DNA of 49,032 nt from Chloroflexia bacterium (GCA_016928715.1 JAFGKG010000152.1:1-49032); one strand, 5' to 3'; positions 1 to 8,837 are shown, counted from the first letter of the stretch. The notes: generated by a model not told the origin, from the sequence alone. Numbers and translations: made by a program.

Positions 1-3000
1 GCTGTCGTAAGGGGCCATGAGGATGATGATTTGATCGTCCATCTTTTGGACGGCGGAATGTCGTTCCCCGGCCGAGCCGCCGGTGCCGGTGCCGCCGGGG
101 ATGTAGCCCAGAACGTGGCGGATGGTCTCGCTGCGGGGTTCGCCGCGGATGTCCAGGTAGGCCTGTTGGCCCAGGGGCCGCAGCAGGACCTCGCCCAATC
201 CCAGGTCGGCGCCCTCCTCGGCCAGGGCCTGCAGCGTGGTCCCGCTGTCGGCCAGCAGGGCCTCGGCCACCTTCGGGTCGATGACTACCACGGGGTGCAT
301 GGAGACAACGACGACGTCGAACCAGCTATCGGTCCGCCAGTAGATGGCCTCGCTGTAGGTGGTGCCCAGGGAATAGCTGGTCAGCTCCCAGGCATCGTCC
401 ATGATGATCATTGCCCCGGCGATGGGGCACTCTGAGCGCGGACAGTTTGCGCGCACGGCCTGGTAGGTCTCTCGGTCCGGCGTGAGGAGCACTTTGCCGT
501 CCAAGTCCGAGATGGCCAGTTTGGTCAGGTATTCGCGACCGCCACGGGGATTGGGCTCGGAGAGCGGTCCCAGGTCGACGTAGACGATCTCGCCACTGCG
601 CTGCTTGCCGTCCACGCGATAGGGATAGTGAAAGGGCACGTTAAAGTCCTGCCGCCAGGTCCAGTGTTGGCCTACGCTGCCGTCCTGGTTGAGCAGGGCC
701 AGTTGGGGGACCTCGGTGAGGGCGAAATAGGCCCGGTCCGTCTCTTGAAAGTAGGTTCCCGCCTGGCCGGCCGGCTGTAGGCCGGCGGCGGCGAACTGGG
801 CGGCGACATACTCCGCGGCTCGGTCCAACTCGGGGCTGCCCATGTACCGGTCAGCCATGTCGGGGCCGGCCAGCACCTGAACGTGATCGAGGGCCCGCTG
901 GCCATCAAAGGCCCGGCTCAAATCCTGGTACAGGGCCAACGGCCCGGTCTGGGTGCGCACCAGCAGGACCAGGCCGATAAAGGCCAGGCCGGCCAGGGCG
1001 GTGTAGCGATTCAAGAGCCGGGTAAACGAGGCCCCCAGGCGATCGATCAGGCGCAGGAGGCCCTCACCGGTGAGGTTAAAGGCCAGGATGGCCAGGGAAA
1101 AGGCCAGTGCCGGCGGCCAGGCCATCCAGGGATAGCTGCGGACATAGCCACGGATGTTGGACAGCAGCGCCGCCCACTCGGGCACGTCCGAATAATAGTA
1201 GGGTGGGCCAAAGACGACCAATTCGGCAAAGGCCCCCCCGCCGATAAAAATGCCCACGAAACCCAGCTCGCCGAGGAGCATCAACACCGCGCCCATCTCG
1301 AGCGCGGCCAGTCCCACCAGCGGCGAGAGCAGGTTCGGCAGGACGTGGCTGGAGAGGATCTGCGGCCAGCGGGCGCCGACGACCACGGCGGCCTCGATAA
1401 AGGGCCGCGGCTTGAGCGCCACGACCTGGGCCCGTACGAACTGGGCGACCTCGCCCCAGCCCACAAAGCAGAGAGCGACGATGAACGAGAGTGCTCCCCG
1501 GCGAATCCCCAGGGCCAGGATCAAGACCATGGCGCAGAGCAGGGCCGGAAAGGCGGCGATGATCTCAATGATATTGCCCACCAGGCGGTCCAGCCAACTG
1601 CCCTCGAACCAGCCCGCCAGCAGGCCGAACAGGCTGCCCAGGGCCAGCCGCGCCAGCATGACCACCGCGGCGATGACCAGGGTCTGTTGGGCGCCCACCA
1701 GGATTAGGCTGAGCATGTCCCTGCCCAGGGCATCGCTGCCCCAGGGAAAATCCGGCTGGGGCGGGAAGGGCGGCGTCTGGATCTGCCCCTCCACAAAGCG
1801 GATGCCGATGGTATTGTAAGGGTTGGCCGGTGCCAGGTTGTGGCCAAAGAGAATGACCGCTAGTAGGGGCAGCAGCATCAGCAGGCCCAACAGCAGGGGC
1901 GGGTTGAGCAGCACGCCCCGGAACCAGGCCCGGCGGCGCTCGCGGCGGTGCATCTGTCCCAGGTCCTCCCCGCCGCGTTCCAGGGCGTGCTGGTGCACCA
2001 GTTTGGAGAAGGCGCTCTCTTCCGCCTCCGGCTGGCGCCGGAACAGGCGCCGCAGCCGCAGGAACAGGGCATTGTCCCAAAAGCTGCGGGCCAGCTCTCC
2101 CAGGGCGGTGCGCAGGTCCGGGCGGAGCTGGCCGATCTCCCGCTGGGTCAGGCTGCCGGCGCCGCCGTCGCGCAGGCGCGGATCGAGCAGGCGGTAGAGT
2201 GCCTCCAGCAGGGCGTTGAGCAGGATAATGAGCAGGCCCAGGCAGAGCAGCAGGCCATAGACCAGGGCGTCGTCCTGGCGGCGGATGGCCCGCAGCAGGG
2301 CCTCGCCGGCCCCGGGCCAGGAGAAAAAGTACTCGACCACCGGCAGCGAGATGAGCGAGAAACGCAGCGAGGTGACCAGGGTGGTGAACACGGGGATGGC
2401 CACGTTGCGGTAGACGTGCCGGCGAAAGAGCACGCCCGGGGGCACGCCCTTGCTTTGGGCGGTGCGGACGTAATCCTGCTCCAGTGCCTCCGAGATGGAG
2501 AAAAAAGTGACCCGGGTGATCTGGGCCAGGGGGCGGGCGGCCAGCACCAGGGCCGGCAGCCAGATGGAGGCCCAGTTAAAGCCGCCTAGGGAGAAGAGCC
2601 GCAGGCCGGTCTTTTGGTAAAAGGAAATCGCCCCGGCCTGCAGCAGCATGGCCAGCAAAAAGCTGGGCACCGAGGTGCCGATGAGCGAGCTGAACAGGAT
2701 GGGTAGGGACCAGGGGGAGCGGCGGCGGCGGGCGGACAGGCCGCCCAACAGGACGCCCAGCAGTGCAGCCAGGCTCAACGAGAATGCCAGGAGCAGCAGG
2801 GATTTGCTAATGGTGTTGGCGATGACGGGGCCGGCCGGCAGGGGCTCTCGTTGGCGGGAAGTGGAGAGGCCCGGGTCGCCCTGCAGCAATCCCCAGAGGT
2901 ACTCTCCGGAGGACTGGACCGCCCGCCCCATGGCGGTGCCAAAGGAGAGCCCCCGGGCCATGTTCAAGCCCAGGGAGGAAAGGTAGAGAATGCAGAGCAG

Positions 3001-3045
3001 GGCGATCAGGGCGAAACCGATGCGGCGTAGGATGAGCGAACGCAT
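1..3045 (-). CDS. OppB-OppC ABC permease fused to an M28-peptidase-like domain (partial)
   Basis: This reading frame is open from an ATG at 3045 (AGGAG seven bases upstream) through the left window edge, so at least 1015 residues are present and the C-terminus is missing. Residues 1-320 form an OppB/DppB-type permease with the EAA loop near 176-205 (SEALEQDYVRTAQSKG). Residues about 390-670 form an OppC/DppC-type permease, with GSDALGRDML at 436 and its EAA loop near 545-565. An extra membrane segment (676-695) leads into a segment resembling the N-terminus of M28 aminopeptidases (HVQVLAGPDMADRYMGSPEL, 720-739), then a PA-like region. The frame leaves the window at MAPYDS (1010-1015), where M28 enzymes normally have an AHYDS-like motif with a zinc-binding His. 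Both permease halves in one chain is already uncommon. The added domain would face outside, by topology, and could process peptides near the transporter. The His-to-Pro change suggests it may bind rather than cut. No ABC ATPase or substrate-binding protein is in the window. Confidence 0.85.
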   Translation of the reverse strand, partial: MRSLILRRIGFALIALLCILYLSSLGLNMARGLSFGTAMGRAVQSSGEYLWGLLQGDPGLSTSRQREPLPAGPVIANTISKSLLLLAFSLSLAALLGVLLGGLSARRRRSPWSLPILFSSLIGTSVPSFLLAMLLQAGAISFYQKTGLRLFSLGGFNWASIWLPALVLAARPLAQITRVTFFSISEALEQDYVRTAQSKGVPPGVLFRRHVYRNVAIPVFTTLVTSLRFSLISLPVVEYFFSWPGAGEALLRAIRRQDDALVYGLLLCLGLLIILLNALLEALYRLLDPRLRDGGAGSLTQREIGQLRPDLRTALGELARSFWDNALFLRLRRLFRRQPEAEESAFSKLVHQHALERGGEDLGQMHRRERRRAWFRGVLLNPPLLLGLLMLLPLLAVILFGHNLAPANPYNTIGIRFVEGQIQTPPFPPQPDFPWGSDALGRDMLSLILVGAQQTLVIAAVVMLARLALGSLFGLLAGWFEGSWLDRLVGNIIEIIAAFPALLCAMVLILALGIRRGALSFIVALCFVGWGEVAQFVRAQVVALKPRPFIEAAVVVGARWPQILSSHVLPNLLSPLVGLAALEMGAVLMLLGELGFVGIFIGGGAFAELVVFGPPYYYSDVPEWAALLSNIRGYVRSYPWMAWPPALAFSLAILAFNLTGEGLLRLIDRLGASFTRLLNRYTALAGLAFIGLVLLVRTQTGPLALYQDLSRAFDGQRALDHVQVLAGPDMADRYMGSPELDRAAEYVAAQFAAAGLQPAGQAGTYFQETDRAYFALTEVPQLALLNQDGSVGQHWTWRQDFNVPFHYPYRVDGKQRSGEIVYVDLGPLSEPNPRGGREYLTKLAISDLDGKVLLTPDRETYQAVRANCPRSECPIAGAMIIMDDAWELTSYSLGTTYSEAIYWRTDSWFDVVVVSMHPVVVIDPKVAEALLADSGTTLQALAEEGADLGLGEVLLRPLGQQAYLDIRGEPRSETIRHVLGYIPGGTGTGGSAGERHSAVQKMDDQIIILMAPYDS

Positions 3046-3133
3046 GTGATCTCCTGTACGACACGGACTAGGCGTACCTTGGCACCGAAATTCTTGTACG
3101 AATAACAAGCCCCATCCACCAGGGCAGTTATAT

Positions 3134-3149
3134 CCCCAACTTGTTGGGG
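3134..3149. other. Hairpin in the MATE / ABC permease gap
   Basis: The 280-base gap 3046-3325 has no credible gene. It holds a perfect 7-bp stem (CCCCAAC/GTTGGGG, 2-base loop). No T-run follows on the minus strand, so terminator function for the MATE gene is only possible. A shorter imperfect palindrome (CTTGT...ACAAG) lies near 3091-3107, closer to the permease start. Confidence 0.4.
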
Positions 3150-3325
3150 TGGGTCGCCCGCCCGGCTTTGACAGGGGCAGTCTCTACAGGGAACCCTGGC
3201 AGGGAGTTATTTCCGAAGCAGCTTGGTCGAGCTGTCGGGCTCATTCCAGAACGGCCCTCTATAAACATACGACAGGGGGCGGTGAAATGTCTCGGTGGGC
3301 CCAGATTCACGATTCAAGGGACGGT

Positions 3326-4771
3326 TCACACCCGGATCAGTTTCCAACGCCCACCGCGAAAGCGCAGCAGCATGGAGGTTCCCCGAATGACCATGTCGAG
3401 GGACATGGCCAGCCAGGCCCCGCTCAACCCCCAGCCCAGGCCATTTCCCAGCCAGGAGGGCAGGTTCACCGCTGCGGGCAAAAGCAGGCTCAACCCTTGG
3501 GTGAACAGCACCGCCAGGGGGATGCGCACCGACCAGAGGCTCAGGTTGTTGATCCACAGCGGGGCCATGGTGTCGCCTGCACCGCGCAGGCCCCCGGCAA
3601 AGATCATGGCCGCCGCCAGGGCCGGCTGGGCCAGGGCAATGATGCGCAGGGGCGTCATGCCCAGTTCGATTACCTCCACATCTGTGGTAAAAAAGCGCAT
3701 AAAGGCCCCAGGGAAGGCAAACAGCAGCAGGCCCAACACCACCATGATGGCGACGCCCCAGGCGAAAGCAACGTAGCCGCTGCGCTCGGCGCGGCCGGGC
3801 TGGTGGGCGCCCAGGTTCTGGCCCACCAGGGTGGTCGCCGCGACGGCAAAGCCAAAGCCCGGAAGGAAGGATATGGAGGTGGCGTTGATGGCCACCTGCT
3901 GGGCGGCGATTGTCGCCGTGCCCAGGCCGGCCACGATGCTGAAAAAGATCATCTGGGCGATGCGGAACAGCATGCTTTCCGCCCCGCTGGGCAGTCCCAC
4001 TCGCAGAATGCGTCCTATCAGGGCTCGATCGGGCCGCAGGCCGGATCGAGCCAGGCGCAGCCCCCGCCGGCCGCGCAGCAGCAGGCCCAGTGCCAGCAGT
4101 CCGCCGACGCCCCGGCCCACCGCCGCCCCGATGGCCGAACCGGTCACGCCCAGCTCGGGCAGGCCAAACTTGCCGTTTACCAACAACCAGGCCAGGCCGG
4201 CGTTCAGCAAGTTCACCACCAGCATGATGATAAAGGGCGTGCGGGTGTCGCCCGCCCCGCGCATGGCCGCGTTGGCGATAAACATCAGCGTGGACAGGGC
4301 GAAAATGGAGGCCACCACACGCAGATAGGTCGTCGACATCTGCAGGGCGTAAGCGTCGGCGCCCGAACCCAGCAGCCTGACCAGCGGCCCGGCCAGAGAC
4401 AGGCCCAACACCATAGCCGTCAGGCCGATGCCCACGCCCAGCAGGATGGACTGTCGCAGGGCGCGATTGGCCAGCTTCCAGTCCTTTCCCCCCACCGCGC
4501 GGGCGATCAGGGCCGTCGTGCCCACGGCTACCGCCCCAAACAGGGTGGTGGCCATCATGACCCACTGGTTCGCTAATCCCACCGCCGCCAGGGCCTGCTG
4601 GCCCAGGTGGCCCACCAGGAAGGTATCGACCAGGCCCACCATCAGGCTGAGCAATTGCTCGCCCACGGCGGGGATGGCCAGGCGCAGGATCTCCCCCTGC
4701 AGCGAGTCCCAGAAACGAACCGAACCGGCCGGGCGGCGCCGGGGCAGGCGGATGGATAGCGAGAGCTTCAT
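3326..4771 (-). CDS. MATE family efflux transporter
   Basis: This is a 481-residue polytopic membrane protein of the MATE (NorM/DinF-like) family, which exports cationic drugs or metabolites using Na+ or H+ gradients. About 12 hydrophobic segments form two similar halves; each opens with the family pattern (AIPAVGEQLLSLMVGLVDT near 35 and VGLPSGAESMLFRIAQM near 263). Both halves carry an RGAGDT motif (near 195 and 410). I chose the ATG at 4771 because its ATGA overlaps the stop of the upstream ArsR gene by four bases; the frame stays open further upstream, but only inside that gene. The overlap implies translational coupling, so the pump is probably controlled by the same ArsR operator. The substrate cannot be read from sequence. 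Confidence 0.9.
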   Translation of the reverse strand: MKLSLSIRLPRRRPAGSVRFWDSLQGEILRLAIPAVGEQLLSLMVGLVDTFLVGHLGQQALAAVGLANQWVMMATTLFGAVAVGTTALIARAVGGKDWKLANRALRQSILLGVGIGLTAMVLGLSLAGPLVRLLGSGADAYALQMSTTYLRVVASIFALSTLMFIANAAMRGAGDTRTPFIIMLVVNLLNAGLAWLLVNGKFGLPELGVTGSAIGAAVGRGVGGLLALGLLLRGRRGLRLARSGLRPDRALIGRILRVGLPSGAESMLFRIAQMIFFSIVAGLGTATIAAQQVAINATSISFLPGFGFAVAATTLVGQNLGAHQPGRAERSGYVAFAWGVAIMVVLGLLLFAFPGAFMRFFTTDVEVIELGMTPLRIIALAQPALAAAMIFAGGLRGAGDTMAPLWINNLSLWSVRIPLAVLFTQGLSLLLPAAVNLPSWLGNGLGWGLSGAWLAMSLDMVIRGTSMLLRFRGGRWKLIRV

Positions 4772-5835
4772 ATCAGCAGCCCCAATTCCTCCAGCAAGCG
4801 CTGCCAGGTTTGGCGATCCGGGGCATAGTATTTCGCCCCCCCCTCGGGCCGCACCTGCAGCAAGCCGGCCGCGACCATCAGCTTGAGGTGCCGCGAAATG
4901 GCCGGCTGGGATAGCCCCAACTGCTCCACGATTTCCTGGGCGTACATCTCGCGCTGGCGGAGCAGCAGCATGATCTGCAGCCGGGTCTCGTCGGCTAGGG
5001 CCTTGAGTATCGGGTAGAGCTGCCGGACCCGCTCGCTGTCGCGCCGCTCCTCCAGCAGCGAGGAACGGCAGTTGTAAAAGACCGTCAGCAAATCCCCGTC
5101 CCGGAAAAAGGCCACGTAGGGGCCCAGGTGGCAGGTGGGCACAAAGCGGGCCTGGCGCAGCTCGTCCAGTCGCAGTTGCACCTCGTTGGGCAGGATACGG
5201 CCGGTCACGGCCAGGAACAGTTCGCTGAAATGGGGCGAGTAGGATTGGCGGCGGTGATAGGTCACGCTGCGTTTCATCAAGGGCGCACAATCGGCATAGG
5301 CCGGTTCGTAGATGTGGCTCCAAACGTAATCCAGGACCTCCAGAAAGCGCCGCTGGAGCTCGGTCGGCTCCAGGATCAGGGTGGCCGCCTCCCCCCCATC
5401 GACGTGCAGGAGGCGCGATGACAGGTAGGCTTCCACATGCCGGCGCTCCGGCGGCAGGTCGGCCGGGTCGACGGCGCCCTCGGGGGCGCCCCGGCGCAGC
5501 GCCTCCCAGGCAATCTGCTGAAAATCATCTGCGGAGAGCTGCCCCAGGCGTGCCCGCAGGTCGTCAAAGGAGTGCTGGGCCGGCCCATCTTTTTTCAGCA
5601 GGCGGGCGGCCACGGCCTCGACAAAGCGCAGCCGGCCCCCGGGAAAACCGGTCACCAGGGCCACCTCCCGGCGCAGATCGGTCGGCAGGGAGGCCTGGAC
5701 GCCGCGCAGCCACTCGTCCAGGCCCTCAAACTGGTCCGCCTGTGGCAGCAGAGCAGTCGTCAACAACAGATTGAGCGCCAGAGAAGTCTCAAACATGACC
5801 TCCAGCGGCGGCCTGGCTTCGATCAATTCGGCCAT
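4768..5835 (-). CDS. ArsR-family regulator with long N-terminal domain
   Basis: This is a 355-residue protein, far longer than classical ArsR repressors (~100). The C-terminal third (about 275-345) is the winged helix, with LKALADETRLQIMLLLRQ followed by the recognition region LGLSQPAISRHLKLM. The N-terminal ~270 residues resemble the uncharacterised sensor domain seen on long ArsR proteins. I see no obvious metal-thiolate pair in the winged helix, so a metal ligand is not implied. The ATG at 5835 is preferred over the ATG at 5865: it has AAGGAGGAT six bases upstream, while 5865 lies inside a palindromic operator and at the predicted transcription start. It is co-transcribed with, and overlaps, the MATE gene. 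It likely represses itself and the pump. Confidence 0.85.
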   Translation of the reverse strand: MAELIEARPPLEVMFETSLALNLLLTTALLPQADQFEGLDEWLRGVQASLPTDLRREVALVTGFPGGRLRFVEAVAARLLKKDGPAQHSFDDLRARLGQLSADDFQQIAWEALRRGAPEGAVDPADLPPERRHVEAYLSSRLLHVDGGEAATLILEPTELQRRFLEVLDYVWSHIYEPAYADCAPLMKRSVTYHRRQSYSPHFSELFLAVTGRILPNEVQLRLDELRQARFVPTCHLGPYVAFFRDGDLLTVFYNCRSSLLEERRDSERVRQLYPILKALADETRLQIMLLLRQREMYAQEIVEQLGLSQPAISRHLKLMVAAGLLQVRPEGGAKYYAPDRQTWQRLLEELGLLI

Positions 5836-5852
5836 CCGATCCTCCTTGCTCA

Positions 5853-5870
5853 ATGATATGCGCATATCAT
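5853..5870. promoter_or_regulatory. Palindromic operator of the ArsR-MATE operon
   Basis: This is a perfect 18-bp inverted repeat (ATGATATGC/GCATATCAT). It sits at the predicted transcription start, just downstream of the -10 and upstream of the ribosome binding site. Size, AT/GC pattern and position fit an ArsR-family autoregulatory operator. Which protein binds is inferred from adjacency. Confidence 0.75.
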
Positions 5871-5871
5871 T

Positions 5872-5900
5872 ATGATAGCATCGAAAGGGGATTTTGTCAA
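5872..5900 (-). promoter_or_regulatory. Sigma70-type promoter of the ArsR-MATE operon
   Basis: On the minus strand, TTGACA (5900-5895) is followed by a 17-base spacer and TATCAT (5877-5872). The start point would fall at about 5865, inside the operator palindrome. Confidence 0.8.
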
Positions 5901-5935
5901 AGACTACGGCGGCTATGCCGCCTTCGCTACCCAGA

Positions 5936-6011
5936 AACTTGGTGTTTCTGTGCTCTAGCGTACCGCCGGGCCAGCAAAGCTGGGAGGCGGTTTGAGTTAC
6001 TCGGAATGACG
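5936..6011 (+). repeat. Dispersed intergenic repeat, family A copy 1
   Basis: This ~76-base element matches 28176-28262 in the same orientation, with only a few differences. It includes CTACCCAGAAACTTG, a GTTTCTGTGCTCTAGC block, a CCGCCGGGCCAGCAAAGCTGG hairpin-like block and TGAGTTACTCGGAATGACG. No reading frame is conserved between the copies. The gene-free stretch 5901-6160 is made almost entirely of such repeats. Confidence 0.8.
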
Positions 6012-6042
6012 TGGGGTCGAAGGCCTGGTCGCCTCCGCGCTA

Positions 6043-6088
6043 TTTACATCCTTTGGGCTGGCCGCCTCGGCGGAGCCGAGGATGGGCG
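6043..6088 (+). repeat. Dispersed intergenic repeat, family C copy 1
   Basis: These 46 bases align without gaps to 40357-40402 (39 of 46 identical by eye); the core also matches 11857-11886. The core is a small hairpin, CCTCGGC...GCCGAGG. Confidence 0.75.
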
Positions 6089-6115
6089 TGGGGCCTGATT
6101 CGTAAAGACCTTCGT

Positions 6116-6143
6116 GTAGGGGCGAGGCGTGCCTCGCCCCTAC
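6116..6143. repeat. Palindromic hairpin repeat
   Basis: Perfect inverted repeat: a 13-bp stem (GTAGGGGCGAGGC) with a 2-base loop. It lies 17 bases past the end of the lipoprotein gene. Related outer arms (GTAGGGGCGA...TCGCCCCTAC) occur in the repeat at 37365-37423. It could stop transcription or stabilise mRNA, but lacks a clear T-run. Confidence 0.75.
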
Positions 6144-6160
6144 CGGGAACTAGACTGGAC

Positions 6161-6337
6161 CTACTCCACCTCGATCAGCCGCAACTGGGCCAGGTTGTCG
6201 GTGTCGATGCGCTCCAGCAGTTCCTCCTGGGAGGGGGTATAGTCAGAGAGCATGTCCTCCTGGGTGGGGCTGGGACTGGGGCCGCAGCCGGCCAGCAGGG
6301 CCAGCAACGAGAACAGGACGACAGCCTTGTTTTTCAT
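6161..6337 (-). CDS. Small predicted lipoprotein
   Basis: This 58-residue protein starts at the ATG at 6337, which has AGGAGG six bases upstream; the earlier in-frame start at 6364 lacks such a site. Residues 1-18 are a lipoprotein signal (MKNKAVVLFSLLALLAGC), with lipobox LLAGC placing the lipidated cysteine at residue 18. The mature part is short and acidic (about 40 residues: TQEDMLSDYTPSQEELLERI). No family is recognised. It sits between the parvulin chaperone gene and a palindromic repeat. It would be membrane-anchored outside the cell. Function unknown. Confidence 0.7.
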   Translation of the reverse strand: MKNKAVVLFSLLALLAGCGPSPSPTQEDMLSDYTPSQEELLERIDTDNLAQLRLIEVE

Positions 6338-6448
6338 GGGGGTCCTCCTATATTTCTGACCCATCGCGGCTCGTGTGGTCCAAGTTGTCCTGGGGGGACC
6401 TCTCGACCCGGGAAATGATTTTTCCTCTCAACGGGCGCCGGATAGACC

Positions 6449-6475
6449 ATGGGGGCGGTTGGATACCGCCCCCAT
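6449..6475 (-). terminator. Hairpin after the parvulin gene
   Basis: A perfect 11-bp stem (ATGGGGGCGGT/ACCGCCCCCAT) with a 5-base loop lies about 30 bases past the stop at 6507. It has no strong T-run, so it may act as a weak terminator or a 3' stabiliser. A related GGGGCGG hairpin lies at the right end of the window (49012-49032). Confidence 0.5.
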
Positions 6476-6506
6476 CAATTGCGCTGCCGGCCCAAAGGGA
6501 TCGGCG

Positions 6507-8657
6507 CTATGATTCTGTCTCTGCGGTCGGCGGCACGGCCGTGGGTGGGGGAGGCACGGTCGGCGTCGCTGTGGGGGGATGGGTGCGCTCGATCACGGCG
6601 GTGTCCTGGAGCCCCTGGAGCCACTCCTGAAAGGCTTGTTGGGCCTGCTGCTCCAGGGTTTCCTCGTCCAGGGGGTGCTCGGCGTCGTATTCCTGTACCC
6701 AGATCAGATGATAGCCGAACTGCGTCTCGACGATCTCGCTGAGCTGTCCGGGCTCTAGGGAAAAGGCGGCCTCCTCAAACTCGGTCACCATGGTACCGCG
6801 GCTAAACCAGCCCAGGTCGCCCCCCTGCTGTCGGCTGCCGGTGTCCTCGGAGTATTTCAGGGCCATTTCCAGAAAGCGGCCCCCGATCTGATCGCCCGCG
6901 AGTATGTACTGGCGAATCTCTTCCAGTAGGTCCACTGCGCGCTTGAGGGAAATGCCGCGCAGGTGTACCTGCCCGGTGGCATCGTCCCGCTCTAAAAGCT
7001 GCAGGATATAGTAGCCGCTCTCGTCCTCGATGATGTCGCTGGTCTGTCCCGGCTCGTTCAGGCCGGCCACGGCCTCCGCCAGCGTGGGAGGGAGCTGGTC
7101 GGGGTTGAGCCAGCCCCAATCCCCGGCCTTTTCCACGGTGGTTGCGTCGGCCGAGTATTGTATGACCGCCTCGGCAAAATCCGTGACCTGCGCGCGCAGG
7201 TCCCTGAGTACCTGTTCAGCCAGGCCCTGGCCGTTGCGGATCAGGATATGGCGCAGGTGCGCCAGTCCGCTTTCCGGGTCGGTCTCGACCAACTGCAGGA
7301 TGTGGTATCCGGCCTCATCCTCGACAATGTCGCTGATCTGGTTGGGCTCGTTGAGCGAAAAGGCCACCTCGTCCACAACCGTGGAGAGGGTGCCATCGCC
7401 TTGTTCAATCCAACCCAGGTCGCCGCCTGTAGCGGCGGTGGCGGTGTCCTCGGAGTATTCCCGGGCCACCTGGTCAAAGGTCCGTCCCTCCACCTGCAGC
7501 AGGTTCAGCACCTCTATGGCTACGGGCCGGCGGTTCGCCGGGATCAGGATGTGGCGCAGGTGCAGGCTATCCCCGCTGCGTTCCACCAACTGCAGAATGT
7601 GCGCGCCGGCCTCGTCACTCACGACCTCGCTGATCTGGCCCGGCTCGCTCAGGGCCAAGGCGGCTTCCTGCACGGCCGGGGAGAGGGTGCCATCCCCCAG
7701 TGTGACCCAGCCCAGGTCGCCGGCCAGGTCACGGCTGGCCGCATCATCCGAGTACTCGACGACCAGTTCGGCGAATGGGGTGCCCTGGGAGAGCTGGTTC
7801 AGTGCCTCCTGGGCCCGAGGCAGCCGCTCCTTGAGCAGGATGTGCGAGGCGTGCACCTGCTCTGCGGTTTGGGGCAAGTCCTGCAGCAAGTGCTGCTGGG
7901 CCCGTTGCTGCAGCAGGCTGGTGCGGGCGCTATAGCGCACCATGTCGATGTAATCCCGGCGTGAAAAGCCCAACTGACCCACGGCGGCCATCTCGGCCAC
8001 ATCAGCCAAATTCTCATAGGCGATCCCCAACTGCTCCTCGATCCGTTGCTCGCGCTCGTTTGCAGAAAGGGTGGGGGCCACCGTAGCCAGTGGCTGTGTG
8101 CCGGTCGGTGAGGTTGTGTCAAACACGCTGTCCGAACCGGCACTGGCGTCGGGAATGAGCCAGGCATTGACCTCTTGCTCGGTCAGCGAGATGCCCAAAT
8201 CGGCCGCGCCCTGGCGGATCAAGACCTCCTCGATTACGCTTTGCAGGGTTGTCTCTTCGATCGGTGCCTGGCGCACCTGGGTCAACTCGAGTAACTTGCT
8301 GCGTTGGTTTTCCCTAAAACTCTCGATCTGCTCCTCGGTGAGAGTAATGCCCATCGAATTATACATCTCGATCTGGTTCAGGATTTCGTTCCACTCGGTG
8401 ATCAGATCGAGCCGGCGGGTGTTCCAGTACTGTTCTCGGCGAACGGGCTCTCCGTTTACGCTGACGATGACCTGGTTGGGGTATCTGATGCGGTCCCAGT
8501 ACCAGCCAAAGACCAGGGCCACAACCGAGACGAGTCCAACGGCCGCCAGGATGATGATCAGGTTGCGTTGGAGCCGCTGTTCTCGCTCCCAGCGAGAACG
8601 CTCGCGTTTGGTCATCCGCTGGGACGGTTTGGATAAAGTCCGCTTCTTTTTGGCCAT
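6507..8657 (-). CDS. Membrane-anchored SurA/PrsA-like foldase with four parvulin domains
   Basis: This 716-residue protein is a predicted extracytoplasmic peptidyl-prolyl isomerase/chaperone. A basic N-terminus is followed by one membrane anchor (about 32-53), a SurA-N-like chaperone region (60-250) and four tandem PpiC/parvulin repeats (about 266-358, 365-455, 460-552, 556-650). The first three keep the parvulin start HxxHIL (HASHILLK, HLRHILIP, HLRHILIR) and the GDLGW/GDWGW motif. The fourth has HLRGISLK, losing the second His, but keeps GGDLGWF. The tail is rich in Pro/Thr (TPTVPPPPTAVPPT). PrsA-type proteins usually have one domain and SurA two, so four is unusual. AAGGATGG precedes the ATG. 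A TATAAT-like box is at 8710-8715 without a good -35. Confidence 0.9.
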   Translation of the reverse strand: MAKKKRTLSKPSQRMTKRERSRWEREQRLQRNLIIILAAVGLVSVVALVFGWYWDRIRYPNQVIVSVNGEPVRREQYWNTRRLDLITEWNEILNQIEMYNSMGITLTEEQIESFRENQRSKLLELTQVRQAPIEETTLQSVIEEVLIRQGAADLGISLTEQEVNAWLIPDASAGSDSVFDTTSPTGTQPLATVAPTLSANEREQRIEEQLGIAYENLADVAEMAAVGQLGFSRRDYIDMVRYSARTSLLQQRAQQHLLQDLPQTAEQVHASHILLKERLPRAQEALNQLSQGTPFAELVVEYSDDAASRDLAGDLGWVTLGDGTLSPAVQEAALALSEPGQISEVVSDEAGAHILQLVERSGDSLHLRHILIPANRRPVAIEVLNLLQVEGRTFDQVAREYSEDTATAATGGDLGWIEQGDGTLSTVVDEVAFSLNEPNQISDIVEDEAGYHILQLVETDPESGLAHLRHILIRNGQGLAEQVLRDLRAQVTDFAEAVIQYSADATTVEKAGDWGWLNPDQLPPTLAEAVAGLNEPGQTSDIIEDESGYYILQLLERDDATGQVHLRGISLKRAVDLLEEIRQYILAGDQIGGRFLEMALKYSEDTGSRQQGGDLGWFSRGTMVTEFEEAAFSLEPGQLSEIVETQFGYHLIWVQEYDAEHPLDEETLEQQAQQAFQEWLQGLQDTAVIERTHPPTATPTVPPPPTAVPPTAETES

Positions 8658-8837
8658 CTATACCATCCTTGTTGCCTGAGTCGATACTCCCAGTCTCGGC
8701 CAAGACACGATTATAGTTGTCTAGCCCGACTAGGGGACTGGTTTATCTTTCTGTAGTGTAACCGCGCTGTCAGTACAGCCCGGCAAAATATTTCGCTTGG
8801 CTAACCACCTCGGCCCAGCTCAAGGGATATAGGGAGC

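Noticed and set aside
3149-4576. Long plus-strand frame (475 codons) opposite the MATE gene
   Set aside because: Gln/Gly/His-rich composition without any domain; it is the antisense shadow of a clear 12-segment transporter.
5863-5865. Upstream ATG of the ArsR gene as its start
   Set aside because: It lies inside the operator at the predicted transcription start and has no ribosome site; ATG 5835 has a good one.
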